From assembly GCA_965262875.1 (NCBI GenBank), contig OZ253569.1, positions 3,472,001 to 3,536,000 of the forward strand: DNA of 64,000 bases, read 5' to 3'. The notes beneath the pieces are model-generated. The model saw nothing but the letters and a program-made list of their open reading frames with translations, had not been told where the DNA came from and did no database searches. Below, piece by piece: positions 1 to 9,055 of this stretch. Position 1 is the first letter of the stretch. Each line of letters opens with the position of its first letter. The translations under genes were made by a program, and so were the position numbers. The DNA comes from JBALVT01 sp965262875. Lineage in GTDB: Bacteria > Pseudomonadota > Gammaproteobacteria > Pseudomonadales > Halieaceae.

Positions 1-120
1 AAGCTCGGTCTGGTGCAATTCTGGTGGAAGAAAGTCATACCCAAAATGGAAAAGCCGGACAGGCCCATCAAACGACGCCGAGAGACGCAGGTAGAAGTGA
101 TTGAGGTTATGGGGGGTTAA
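1..120 (+). CDS. C-terminal end of an unidentified protein (partial)
   Basis: Frame 1 is open from the window edge and ends at TAA (118-120), giving 39 residues with a Trp-rich stretch (QFWWKK), a basic patch (KRRR) and the end EVIEVMGG. Nothing identifies the family. It converges with the minus-strand nadE that ends at 188. Because the stretch is short, the open frame could be chance. Confidence 0.35.
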   Translation, partial: KLGLVQFWWKKVIPKMEKPDRPIKRRRETQVEVIEVMGG

Positions 121-187
121 AAGCCCCCGGGGTCTTGCCTGGAAAGACGCCGACACAGTGCTATTCGATACCCTTTCAGATTATGCG

Positions 188-1012
188 TTAATCATAAATA
201 GTAGGTATTGGAACCCGTTTGTGCTGCGTCTTTTCAAATATTTCGACCAACTTCTTTGAAACCGCCGGGTCCACAGGTTTGCCTTCAAGAAAATCATCGA
301 TTTGGTCATAACTCATTCCCAGAGCCTGCTCATCGGATTTCTGCGGCGATAATGATTCCAAATCTGCGGTGGGCGCTTTATGCACAATATGAGAGGGTGC
401 GCCTAAATAATCGGCAACTTGCCTCACTTGGCGTTTGTTGAGGCCAAACAATGGCGCCAAGTCGCAGGCACCATCACCATACTTGGTATAAAAACCGGTA
501 ATGTTCTCCGCTGAGTGATCCGTCCCCAACACTAAACCGTCCAACATCCCGGCAATCTCATACTGGATTACCATGCGGGTGCGTGCCTTTACATTACCTT
601 TGACAAAATCCTGTTTGCTATCGCTAGCAGGTAGCAGCCCATTATTTTGCAGGGACTGACAGGTCTCATTATGGATGGCATCAGCACCGGGCTGCACATT
701 CACTGAAACTGCCTGAGTAGGTTGAATAAAATCAATAGATGCCTGCGCGTCGGCCTCGTCTGCTTGCACATTGTAAGGTAGGCGGACTGCGACAAACTGA
801 TAATAGCCATCGTCCTCACTGTTCAACTGATCCACTGCCAATTGTGCAAGGCGGCCTAGGGCACATGAATCAATGCCGCCGCTAATGCCTAGCACTAGTG
901 TGTGTAGGTGCGCAGATTTCAACTGAGACTTTATAAAATCTACTCGCCGAATAACCTCTGCATCGGCATCGATTTCTGGCAGCACTCGCATTTGAGAAAT
1001 AATTGATTGCAT
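188..1012 (-). CDS. nadE: NH3-dependent NAD+ synthetase
   Basis: NadE catalyses the last step of NAD synthesis: cytosolic ATP-dependent amidation of nicotinic acid adenine dinucleotide using ammonia. The ATG at 1012 gives 274 residues, almost the length of E. coli NadE (275). The N-type ATP pyrophosphatase P-loop SGGIDS is near residue 48. Other family blocks follow in order: AVRLPYNVQADE, the GTDHSAENITGF loop, KYGDGACDLAPL, and the C-terminal KAPTADLE and EKTQHKR segments. No glutaminase domain is present, so this is the short ammonia-dependent form. The frame stays open upstream to 1135, but that extension lacks family similarity. The gene appears monocistronic. Confidence 0.95.
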   Translation of the reverse strand: MQSIISQMRVLPEIDADAEVIRRVDFIKSQLKSAHLHTLVLGISGGIDSCALGRLAQLAVDQLNSEDDGYYQFVAVRLPYNVQADEADAQASIDFIQPTQAVSVNVQPGADAIHNETCQSLQNNGLLPASDSKQDFVKGNVKARTRMVIQYEIAGMLDGLVLGTDHSAENITGFYTKYGDGACDLAPLFGLNKRQVRQVADYLGAPSHIVHKAPTADLESLSPQKSDEQALGMSYDQIDDFLEGKPVDPAVSKKLVEIFEKTQHKRVPIPTIYD

Positions 1013-1168
1013 GACTTCAACTCTGTGAGGATGGGTATCAATGAATGAATAATAAATAATTTTGCGGATAAATACTTGGAAATTACGGATTCTCCATGCC
1101 TGGGATGGACAACACGATAGCCAAGCCTTCAACAAGAAGGGTCTTTAGGCTCTTCTTCCCTGGTTGCG

Positions 1169-1774
1169 TCACTGTACTCTCATCTCCAGACTTCGCTGGC
1201 CCACAGCCTTCGGGGTTCCGCGTTGTTCTATGCCATTTTGTCCCATATCGGGTTCGCTGCCCGCGTTCAGTGTCAGGGGAAGCTCTCGCAAAGAAGCAGC
1301 CCCCCACACGTGCTGGGGCATTTTATCGAGCAAGTCATCGACGTCGACAACAGAAACAAGACTTGCAAAGGGTTGGATGGCTTTTCCTCCTCCTGCACTA
1401 TTTTCCCAACTTGTGAAAGCAGAATCCGTCAGCTGGTGTTGGTGATCAAAACCCAGAAGCAAAAACTCTCCCCGCGTTGTGGAACTACCCAGATCAATGG
1501 ACAGGGCGTCGACACCGGCAACCCCGAGACTGAAACCAATGTTGGTCTCGTGGATTTCCCAGTGTTCCCAGGCGAGCACAAAACCGCTGGACGTCGCTGA
1601 GATACGCAAGGGAGGACCCAGTTGATCAAGTACCTCCCCAAGCCCTACCCGCTGGGTTCTGTCCGGCACCTGAGACTCCGAAAGCGGCTCCCCAAGATCG
1701 TAATGGAATTGGGAACAAGCGCCTAACAGCGCAAGCAATGCCAAGGCGCATGATCGGAAGGCGATGCTACGCAC
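1169..1774 (-). CDS. Small outer-membrane lipoprotein of unknown function
   Basis: 201 residues. The N-terminus is a type II signal peptide (hydrophobic LALLALLG followed by lipobox LGAC, lipid-modified Cys20). The mature part includes VGLGEVLDQLGPPLRIS, which resembles the SmpA/OmlA (BamE-like) motif in which a short helix precedes LGxP, also present in the gene upstream. No enzymatic motif is visible. Its start overlaps the end of the upstream lipoprotein gene by 8 bp, so the two are probably co-transcribed and related by duplication. The Gln/Arg-rich C-terminal tail (from about residue 165) looks unstructured and might be a frameshifted end. Confidence 0.7.
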   Translation of the reverse strand: MRSIAFRSCALALLALLGACSQFHYDLGEPLSESQVPDRTQRVGLGEVLDQLGPPLRISATSSGFVLAWEHWEIHETNIGFSLGVAGVDALSIDLGSSTTRGEFLLLGFDHQHQLTDSAFTSWENSAGGGKAIQPFASLVSVVDVDDLLDKMPQHVWGAASLRELPLTLNAGSEPDMGQNGIEQRGTPKAVGQRSLEMRVQ

Positions 1775-2138
1775 CCTCTTGCGCCTGTATGTGTGTGGCA
1801 GATTCCGTCAGAATATCATTGTCGTCAAAAAAGAAAATGGCGCGGTCATATCGCGTATCAACATTCACTCGGTTGTAAACAATGAGAACAAGTCCTTCAC
1901 CCTGGGAATGCTCAAACAAATAGTAAAAAACCGTCTCATCTTTCAGCGCGATAACCTGAGAGGGAGGGCCTAGGAGATCCAAGACATCCGCGCGAGTACT
2001 CTTGCCCTCAACAAGCTGGCTAACGGCCTGCGCCTGCCATACAACCGCTACGCCGCGTTTACTGTCGTACTGCGCGCAGCCGGAGAGAAAAGCTGAAAAC
2101 AAAAATAGAACGGCAAGTATTTGGGCAGGTTTAAACAT
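1767..2138 (-). CDS. SmpA/OmlA-like (BamE-fold) lipoprotein
   Basis: 123 residues. The signal peptide ends in lipobox LSGC (Cys21). The mature domain contains LVEGKSTRADVLDLLGPPSQV, the usual helix-loop of the SmpA/OmlA family, followed by alternating beta strands (FYYLFEH, LVLIVYNRV, AIFFFDD). BamE itself is an accessory of the outer-membrane beta-barrel assembly machine, but it is shorter and has other conserved positions, so this is probably a paralogue of unknown role. It is the first gene of a two-lipoprotein unit with the overlapping gene downstream. Confidence 0.75.
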   Translation of the reverse strand: MFKPAQILAVLFLFSAFLSGCAQYDSKRGVAVVWQAQAVSQLVEGKSTRADVLDLLGPPSQVIALKDETVFYYLFEHSQGEGLVLIVYNRVNVDTRYDRAIFFFDDNDILTESATHIQAQEGA

Positions 2139-2284
2139 AGCGGGTACTCCGATTGAGTTCTAACAACAACTTGGGAGCTTACTACCCGCGCCGCTGAAAA
2201 GCTTCACAAGGCCATTAATATTCTCCGCAATATTCTAGCAGCGTGTCAGAGCCCTTTTAAAATCCGAGCTGACCCCTTAAATTC

Positions 2285-2896
2285 TCAAGCACCGGTTTGA
2301 GGTTCAGCGGCAATATCAAATTCTTCCTTCATCGCGTTGACAATATCCCCGGCAATCATTTCAACCAGCCTACCAAGTTGACCAACGGCATGGGGGTAGC
2401 CGTTTTGGTCAAGGTCGAGTTTGAAGTGGAAGTCCTTTACCAAGGATTCACCTTCGTTTTTAGTCGGTATCACCTGGAAACGTCCATAGCAAATAACCTC
2501 CCCACTTTCGTTGGGATGCAGGCCATCGACACGCAGGCGCAATCGGTAGTCGGTGTTTTTCACCCAGTCATGAGCCTTGAGATAAAAACTATAGTCGCTT
2601 GTGCGGTGCTGAAGCGCCTTTTGCAAAGCCTTGGGTAGGGCATCATCGAGTGCTTCGGCCCACAGGTGCGATTTAGAGATGCGCATTTCGTTCTGGCTCG
2701 TTTGCATGACCAGGCCGGGCTGTCGTAAAAAAGCGGCCAGCTCCAGATGTTCCAGTACCACCGCGGGCTTGCCGGTCTCTACCGCGTTGCTGGCATGGGT
2801 GGCCGAACCCAGCACATAATAGTTAATCTTGGCCGGCGAGGAAGAGCAGCCCGCCAGCACCAACAAGCAACAGCAAATAAATGTTAAGCGTTTCAA
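2285..2896 (-). CDS. pqiC: PqiC-type ABC transport auxiliary lipoprotein
   Basis: 203 residues with a short signal peptide and lipobox LAGC (Cys17). The mature part starts with INYYVLG and contains the typical sequence of outer-membrane PqiC/YmbA lipoproteins (HLELAAFLRQPGLV, then WAEALDDALPKALQKAL). In the E. coli Pqi system PqiC sits at the outer membrane and docks the periplasm-spanning PqiB tube, moving lipids between the membranes. The gene overlaps pqiB by 4 bp (2893-2896) and is the last gene of the operon, which supports the assignment. Confidence 0.9.
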   Translation of the reverse strand: MKRLTFICCCLLVLAGCSSSPAKINYYVLGSATHASNAVETGKPAVVLEHLELAAFLRQPGLVMQTSQNEMRISKSHLWAEALDDALPKALQKALQHRTSDYSFYLKAHDWVKNTDYRLRLRVDGLHPNESGEVICYGRFQVIPTKNEGESLVKDFHFKLDLDQNGYPHAVGQLGRLVEMIAGDIVNAMKEEFDIAAEPQTGA

Positions 2897-4545
2897 TTTG
2901 ATTTCCTAATGGGTTCGGGTTCCCGATCTTCGCTGGACGTGAAAATCAATCCGTTGGGTTGGTTTTTCAATTCAGTCAGCAAGGGCCGCAGTTCGTTCAT
3001 TGTTGATGCGAAGGATTCAAGTGCACGCTGAATATCCCGGTTGGCCGGGGAATCACTGGAAAAACTCATGGCCAGATCGCGGTATTGCTCCAAGGTCTCG
3101 TCGAGCGTCAGCATCAGTTTTTGCTGGTCGGCATCGCTGGCCAGCTTGTCCATGGAGGAGGCCAATTGCTCGACTCTGGCCATGGTGTTGCTGCCCTCGA
3201 TCAGCAGCCGATCAAGATTGGCGGCGATGGACTCGATGGGCAGTGTATTAACCTTGTCGACAAACTCCCCAATACTGTCGGTCATTTTAGTAATGCTATT
3301 CTGGCCGACGGGTATCACTGCGAGATCGTTATAGTATTCCATGTCGCTAGCTGCGGCCTCTGCGCTCAGTGTCAATTCCACCAGTTGCTGGCCCAGGAGG
3401 AAATTGCGTGATTTGATAGTTGCTATTAAACCCCGGGCAATCAGCGCACTGATGCTCGTCCTCGCTTGATCTCGCCCCTCCGTGGAGTCCGCTAAGCCCA
3501 GCTGCCCCGGGTAAAGTTCCAGGAAGATCGGGATCTTGACCGACTGATCCAGTAGATTGCTGCCTTCGGGCAGGTAGTCGCTGCGCAACACCTTACCTAT
3601 AGGCACGCCCCGGTATATGACCGGTGCCCCCCCGCTCAGGCCGGAGATACTGTCGTCCACCAGAACCACATAGTCGAGAGAATAAACATATTGCTTCTCA
3701 TAAATATCCTTACGGCTGGGATAAATGTAGTAGTAAGCCCGTTCGGTGACGCGTTCCCCCAAGGGCTCCCCTTCCGGTACACCAAAGGAAATACCACCGC
3801 CAACAATGGTCTCCAGGGTGCCAGTTTGTACTGACAGGCCATTGGCATCGACTTCGAACCGCACACCGCTGGTGTTCCAGAAACGGGTATTGGTGGTTAT
3901 CACCGTGTGGTAAGGCGCCTGAATAAAAGCGTTGTAATACATCTTCCGTTCGTTGGAATTGAAAAAGACGTCCTCGATTTTTCCCACCTTGAAGCCCTGA
4001 AATAAAATGGCGTCCCCCTCGGAAAAACTGAAATCGCTTTCCGTATTGAGGGTGATATGCAATCCCGGTGTTCCCGGGGGCGTTAAGGGCATTTTATCCA
4101 GCCCCTCATAATGGAGTTGTTTGTCCCCGCCACTGCCCAGTGACATTTCAATATATTGACCGGATAACAAAGTACCCAGACCGGACACACCAGAAAGGCC
4201 GATTTCCGGGGATACTACCCAAAATCGCGTACCATCGACCAGCAGATCCCTAACCTGGTTGCTCATGCGGGCGGTGACCGTCACGCTTTCCAGGTTTTCC
4301 TCGAGGGTAATCGTCTGCACCCGACCCACCTCGACATTACGGGTCTTGATTTTGGTCTTGCCCTCTTCCTGACCGTCGGCGCTGGCAAAGTCGATGGTGA
4401 TCAGTGGCCCCTGACTGGCCCTGTTATCGTAGACCATCCAGGTGCCCACCAGCACGGTGACAATCGGGATCAGCCACAGACCCGAAATACGTTTAAGGGG
4501 TGAGACTTCGGCATACGGCGCTTCGTTATTGGAATTGTCGCTCAT
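2893..4545 (-). CDS. pqiB: PqiB, three-MCE-domain lipid transport protein
   Basis: 550 residues, the usual PqiB length. One N-terminal transmembrane helix (about residues 18-38, GLWLIPIVTVLVGTWMVY) anchors it in the inner membrane. Three MCE/MlaD repeats follow: around residues 45-80 (ITIDFASADG...VEVGRV), 160-195 (HITLNTESDF...FKVGKI) and 290-320 (LVDDSISGLS...VPIGKV). The C-terminal third is helical (roughly 420-540) and would form the tube reaching towards the outer membrane. It overlaps pqiA2 upstream and pqiC downstream by 4 bp each, implying translational coupling. Confidence 0.93.
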   Translation of the reverse strand: MSDNSNNEAPYAEVSPLKRISGLWLIPIVTVLVGTWMVYDNRASQGPLITIDFASADGQEEGKTKIKTRNVEVGRVQTITLEENLESVTVTARMSNQVRDLLVDGTRFWVVSPEIGLSGVSGLGTLLSGQYIEMSLGSGGDKQLHYEGLDKMPLTPPGTPGLHITLNTESDFSFSEGDAILFQGFKVGKIEDVFFNSNERKMYYNAFIQAPYHTVITTNTRFWNTSGVRFEVDANGLSVQTGTLETIVGGGISFGVPEGEPLGERVTERAYYYIYPSRKDIYEKQYVYSLDYVVLVDDSISGLSGGAPVIYRGVPIGKVLRSDYLPEGSNLLDQSVKIPIFLELYPGQLGLADSTEGRDQARTSISALIARGLIATIKSRNFLLGQQLVELTLSAEAAASDMEYYNDLAVIPVGQNSITKMTDSIGEFVDKVNTLPIESIAANLDRLLIEGSNTMARVEQLASSMDKLASDADQQKLMLTLDETLEQYRDLAMSFSSDSPANRDIQRALESFASTMNELRPLLTELKNQPNGLIFTSSEDREPEPIRKSN

Positions 4546-5186
4546 GATTTGGCACTTTGTTTATGGCTGTTTTTTTGCTCGTGGCCGTCCCAAAATAATC
4601 GTGGATCGAAACTCGCCGCCGACAACATGGTGGCCACCACCATACCACCAAAGGCCAGTGCCGCCGGCCCGGGGTAGATGGACATCAGCTTGCCCAATTG
4701 GATCAGGCTAGCCAGAAAGGCCACTACAAACACGTCCACCATCGACCAGCGACCGACAAATTCGGTGATCCGATAGAGAATCACCTTGGTATATGGCCGG
4801 TCATAAACACCCAGCTGCTCCGATAACAACAAGCCCAGCAACACCAGAAATTTAGTAATAGGTACCACCACGCTGGCGATAAAAATAACCGCCGCGATGG
4901 GATAAGAGCCGTGCTCCCACAGCAGCACCACACCGCCGACTATGGTGTTGGGCACTTCGTTACCCAGAGTATTGGTAGTCATGATTGGCCAGACGTTGGC
5001 CGGTATATACATCACAATCCCGGTGATCAGGAACAACCAGGTGCGCTGCAGGCTGTCTGGTTTTCGTCGGTGCAGCACGCGCTCACAAAAGTCGCAGCGA
5101 CGATTGACGTCACGCTGAACTGTTGCGCAATGATGACAAGCCACCATAGAGTGCTGCGCCGCGTCGTGAAATTCAACCGGCGGCAC
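4542..5186 (-). CDS. pqiA: PqiA domain protein (second half of a split PqiA)
   Basis: 214 residues. An N-terminal zinc-ribbon-like cysteine set (CHHC at residues 17-20 and CDFC at 31-34) precedes four predicted transmembrane segments, including TWLFLITGIVMYIPANVWPI and AAVIFIASVVVPITKFLVLLGLL. These match one PqiA domain. E. coli PqiA is one protein of about 417 residues with two such domains; here they are two genes of about 215 residues. The start overlaps the end of the first PqiA gene by 14 bp and the end overlaps pqiB by 4 bp. The likely role is the integral-membrane component of the Pqi lipid transporter. Confidence 0.88.
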   Translation of the reverse strand: MPPVEFHDAAQHSMVACHHCATVQRDVNRRCDFCERVLHRRKPDSLQRTWLFLITGIVMYIPANVWPIMTTNTLGNEVPNTIVGGVVLLWEHGSYPIAAVIFIASVVVPITKFLVLLGLLLSEQLGVYDRPYTKVILYRITEFVGRWSMVDVFVVAFLASLIQLGKLMSIYPGPAALAFGGMVVATMLSAASFDPRLFWDGHEQKNSHKQSAKS

Positions 5187-5820
5187 GGGGGGCGCTCTTT
5201 TCTGCGGCGATGGTTTTTATTGTACTCGCCAGTTGAAAATTATCCACGTGCAAAATGGCAGCAATCAAGAACACGTTAAACGCTGAATATGCCCAGAAGG
5301 ACAGGCCCAAACCGATATCCGCCAGCGACACCACCTTGATCATGCTGATCAAAACACCCAGGAAGAATATTTCCGCCATATTCCAGAACTTCAGGGTCTC
5401 GACAATATGCAGTAGGCGAATAGTAAAGGGGGAGGCCAGGCGCAGCCGAATAGACAGCAACAACATGGCCAGTATGGCCGTAAACAATACCGGGATGCCC
5501 ACGATAACCAGCCCGATAAACAGGCTCAGCGCCCACTCATTCATCGACAGCAATACTTCAACAGTCTGCAAGAGGGACAAATCCCGTTCCTGCCCCTGGA
5601 CACCGAGTTTAATAAAGCTGAACAGGGTACTGAGAAAGAGGAATAGCACGGCGGTCAGGGAAAAAACCAGCATCCGTTCCGTGGCATTTTTGTGAGCCCG
5701 AGTGATGATATAGCCGCAGCGGGGACAGGCAGCTTTGTGGCCTTCCCGCAGGGGATCGATATTGACCAGCAGATCACATTCGTGACAGATCGCCAGTTTT
5801 TTACCCTGTAGATTGTGCAA
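5173..5820 (-). CDS. pqiA: PqiA domain protein (first half of a split PqiA)
   Basis: 215 residues, first gene of the pqi operon. A CHEC...CPRCG zinc-ribbon is at residues 12-37. Four hydrophobic segments follow (MLVFSLTAVLFLFLSTLFSF, LSLFIGLVIVGIPVLFTAILAML, WNMAEIFFLGVLISMIKVVSLAD, FWAYSAFNVFLIAAIL), the usual PqiA topology. The conserved (F/W)NMAEIFxLG motif of PqiA proteins is present. Separate genes for the two domains are common in marine gammaproteobacteria. No clear regulatory site was recognised in the 269 bp upstream (5821-6089). Confidence 0.88.
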   Translation of the reverse strand: MHNLQGKKLAICHECDLLVNIDPLREGHKAACPRCGYIITRAHKNATERMLVFSLTAVLFLFLSTLFSFIKLGVQGQERDLSLLQTVEVLLSMNEWALSLFIGLVIVGIPVLFTAILAMLLLSIRLRLASPFTIRLLHIVETLKFWNMAEIFFLGVLISMIKVVSLADIGLGLSFWAYSAFNVFLIAAILHVDNFQLASTIKTIAAEKSAPRAAG

Positions 5821-6089
5821 GAGCTAATACCCTCGCTATGCCTGACCAACTTCAGGGCATCTCCAGAAATCAGGATTTTGAGAGACGCCTTTCAGATTAA
5901 ACCGGCCTAGCCGTGATTTGTTATTTTTTAAGCCAGCCGCATTGTAACGCCCCGGCAGCAATTGAACCATGCCTGGGAAAATCGGTGACGTTGGTATGTG
6001 TTCAAGCGCTAACTCTAGCAATTGCAGCCCATAAACTTGTCTAGATATTCCACGGACCATCATGGGTTTTACGGCGAATCACAATAAGA

Positions 6090-7608
6090 CTACATAAATT
6101 CCTCACGGAGTACCCTTTTCAATATTTTCCCGGATGGATTGCGCGGGATACTATCGACAAATTCAACCTTCCGCGGCATTTTGTACCTCGACAGCTTTTC
6201 CTCGCAGAAGCTGATGATCCCCTGTGCATCGACATCACCCTCGCCTTTTACAATAATCGCGCAGGTTGTCTCTCCCCATTTTTCATCGGGAAGGCCAATA
6301 ACCGCTACCTCCGTAACTGCCGGATGCGCAAGAATGACATTCTCGACTTCCGCCGGGTATATATTCTCTCCCCCGGAGATAATCATATCCTTGATGCGGT
6401 CTTTAATGGTGATGAAATTTTCGTCGTCGATCTCAGCGATATCGCCCGTGCAAAACCAGCCGTCATCATAGGCTTCCTCGGTGGCCTCGGGACGGTTCCA
6501 GTACTCTTTCATCATGTGTGGTCCCTTCAGAAGAATTTCTCCGGTACCGACACTAGAACGTTTGCCCTGTGAATCCCTGATGCACAGTTGCGTGAACATC
6601 GTGGGCTTGCCAGCGGAGCCAATTTTCCGGAAGGCGTCCTCGTTCATGAGCATGCAACCCCCGCCGCCGGATTCTGTCAGCGCGTAGCCCTGAATGACTT
6701 CGATATTTTTCTCGTTGTAAATACGCGTTAACGTTTCCGGCATGGGCGCTGCCCCGGTGATGAAGAAGCGGAAATCGGGGGCGTTGAGTTCCGCGAACTC
6801 GGGAACCTGTCGCATAAAATTGAGGATAGCCGGCACCGAAGCGCCGATACAGATTTTCTCCGAAATGATAAGCCGCCAGAATTCCGAAGGATCGAAATCC
6901 GGCATGGAGACCAGAGTCACTCCCCGCACGGCGCAGAACAGTACGCCGGTCAAAGCCGCCACATGAAACATCGGCAGGGGCAGTAGCAGCCGATCCTTGT
7001 AGCGGGCATCCACGGTGCTGGCCCAACACAGGCCCGCCCACATAATCGATTCGTGTGTGCACCACACCCTTGGGGAGCCCTGTGGTACCCGAGGTGTACA
7101 TGATGAAAAGATTGTCCTGGTCTCCGCCGCTTATTTCGGGCTCCTCTTCGGATCCTGCAGCTAGCTGAGTCTTCAGGGAAGTCCCTTCCACCGAAGTTCC
7201 GTCCGTCGTGGGTATATAGGCTGTTATGGTGAGAGGGTGCTCCCCACCGGCTTCAATTGCCTGCGCGGTGTCGGCAAACTCAGGGTCGAAAATCAGGATA
7301 TTTGTGCCACTGTCAGACAGGATGAATGACAGCTCACTAGCGGTGAGCCGGGTATTGAGCGGTACAACTATGAGTCCCAACTTGGCTGCCCCATAGAAAA
7401 GTGCCGCATACTCAATGCTGTTGTGCATTAGCAGTGCAACCCGATCCCCCTGCTTCAAACCCTGTGCAGACAATGCATTCGCACAGCGATTAGTCAGCCG
7501 GTTCAGGTCGGCGTAGGTGGCTCGGACATTGGTAGAAGGTTCAACGAAGGCTTCCAGGTGGGTGGAAACCACAGATCTTTGTTGTAGCATCGCGCCGATA
7601 TTTTTCAT
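6090..7608 (-). pseudogene. Acyl-CoA synthetase (AMP-forming), frameshifted
   Basis: ANL-superfamily enzyme that would activate a fatty acid to acyl-AMP and acyl-CoA. The N-terminal part reads from ATG 7608 to the P-loop (YTSGTTGLPKGVVHT). The rest, from about HESIMWAG to KILKRVLREEFM, is in another frame from about 7057 to the stop at 6090. It carries the A-motifs YALTESGGGG, DGWFCTGDIAE, the hinge IKDRIKDMIISGGENIYPAE, and the C-terminal lysine in PSGKILKR. The shift lies in a short CA repeat near 7050-7067: one more CA unit would restore ...GVVHTHESIMWAG. Otherwise about 505 residues are intact. It lies just upstream of two WS/DGAT genes, suggesting supply of acyl-CoA for storage lipid. 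It could be a real mutation or an assembly error. Confidence 0.85.
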
Positions 7609-7645
7609 TTTTTCTTTGCTCCGTATTTGCTCACCTGGGGTGTAC

Positions 7646-9055
7646 TTACTTTTTCCCCACCCTCGATTTCTTTGATCTCCCAGCCCCGGTTGTCGCTTTT
7701 TGTAAGCTGGAAAAACTCTGTTGAATCAGTTGAATCAGGTGGTAGGGATTGTCCACTGCTTCAGGTGCAGCGCCAATCGCCAGGCAGATATCCTTGTTAA
7801 AGCTGGCGAAAGTGACATTCAGGCCACCACCGGGCGGTACGATGGGAAGCCCCTGAAAGGCGACCACGGGTACGCCACCTGTATACAGTTGATCCAGCGG
7901 ACCTACCATGTTGGATATGACCAGGTTGGCGCTGGGTATTGCTTCAAAGGTGGACGAGAAATCCGCAAGCGCGGAACTGCCAAACAGAAAAATCGAATAA
8001 AATTGCCGCACCGAATCGGGCGTTTCCTGTGCCCTTTCCTTTATTTTCTGAATCGATTCATGCACCTGCTGCAACCGTTTTTTGACACTCGCGGCGGGCG
8101 CTCCCATGGGCACAAGTTCAGCACTGACCTGGTTGCCCGCGGCCTTTTGTCCCGGCTTGCGAGTAGACATGGCCATCAGGCTGATCAAGGGGACGTTTAT
8201 CCCCGCGTCATGCTCGAGCAAGTACTGGTGCAGGGCATGGTCGATAATTGTTGTTACCACATCGTTAACAGTTGTTTCAGTTTTCCTGGCGATAGCTTTA
8301 ATGTCAGCCAGTGGTATTTCGCAGTTCGCGTAGCGGCGAGCTGAGGACTGGGCCACGTTATCGAACAGGGTTTTCTTCGCTCCAAAAGGCAGGGCCGATT
8401 CCCGAGGTTTTAGGCCCAGTACCTGCGCTCCAATTTTCGCAAATTCGCTACCGGCGCCCACCATATTTGAAGGCAATTTGCTAAACTCCGATAACAACTT
8501 TTTCACCTGTGACTCGCTGGCCCTGGGGCGTTTTGTTTTGCTGGGCTTTTCATCGGAAGGCATCCAGATTGCGCGGACAGACTTATCTTGTGGCGAATCA
8601 TTCATGGCCTTGCGGAACAGTTTCAGCGCGCCGCCCCCATCAATGAGGGCGTGATGTACCTTGATCAAGACGGCGCAGCGGTCGCCTTCTATCCCGTCGA
8701 TGACGTAGCACTCCCAGGGCGGCTGGGCGCGATCCAACAGCGGCGTATTCAAGAATGATATGAGTTCGTAAAATTGCTGTTCGCTACCGGGGGCGGGAAC
8801 AGCCACATGCCGGACATGGTAGTTCATATCCGGTTCCACTTTTTGCCAGGACGCTACATTCTTGCCAAGCCACTTCAACCTCTGGTTAAAGGGGGCTGCC
8901 ACTTCGCTGTTGCGGTAAGCGCTCAACAACCTGGCTGGGAAACTGTGCTTTTGCCGGGCCGGCACCTTAAACATCTGGTAGGCCGTCATGTGCATCTGTC
9001 GAGAGCTGTTTTCGAGCACAAAAAATGCCAGATCCATCGGATTGATATTACTCAT
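7646..9055 (-). CDS. Wax ester synthase/diacylglycerol acyltransferase (WS/DGAT)
   Basis: 469 residues, the usual size for bacterial WS/DGAT enzymes, which esterify acyl-CoA to fatty alcohol or diacylglycerol for neutral-lipid storage. The catalytic HHxxxDG motif is present as HHALIDGGG (about residues 133-141). Other family blocks are PWECYVIDG just before it and, in the C-terminal domain, NLVISNMVGP with GGGLNVTFASF. The tail is Lys/Arg-rich (GRSKKSRVGKK). It overlaps the upstream WS/DGAT gene by 4 bp (9052-9055) and is followed by the acyl-CoA synthetase, forming a compact neutral-lipid operon. Confidence 0.92.
   Translation of the reverse strand: MSNINPMDLAFFVLENSSRQMHMTAYQMFKVPARQKHSFPARLLSAYRNSEVAAPFNQRLKWLGKNVASWQKVEPDMNYHVRHVAVPAPGSEQQFYELISFLNTPLLDRAQPPWECYVIDGIEGDRCAVLIKVHHALIDGGGALKLFRKAMNDSPQDKSVRAIWMPSDEKPSKTKRPRASESQVKKLLSEFSKLPSNMVGAGSEFAKIGAQVLGLKPRESALPFGAKKTLFDNVAQSSARRYANCEIPLADIKAIARKTETTVNDVVTTIIDHALHQYLLEHDAGINVPLISLMAMSTRKPGQKAAGNQVSAELVPMGAPAASVKKRLQQVHESIQKIKERAQETPDSVRQFYSIFLFGSSALADFSSTFEAIPSANLVISNMVGPLDQLYTGGVPVVAFQGLPIVPPGGGLNVTFASFNKDICLAIGAAPEAVDNPYHLIQLIQQSFSSLQKATTGAGRSKKSRVGKK

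Noticed and set aside
5836..6063. Minus-strand open frame between pqiA and the acyl-CoA synthetase
   Set aside because: No family resemblance or ribosome site; the stretch is treated as intergenic.
7045..7070. Programmed frameshift in the acyl-CoA synthetase
   Set aside because: No slippery heptamer or stimulatory structure is evident; a simple indel in the CA repeat explains it.
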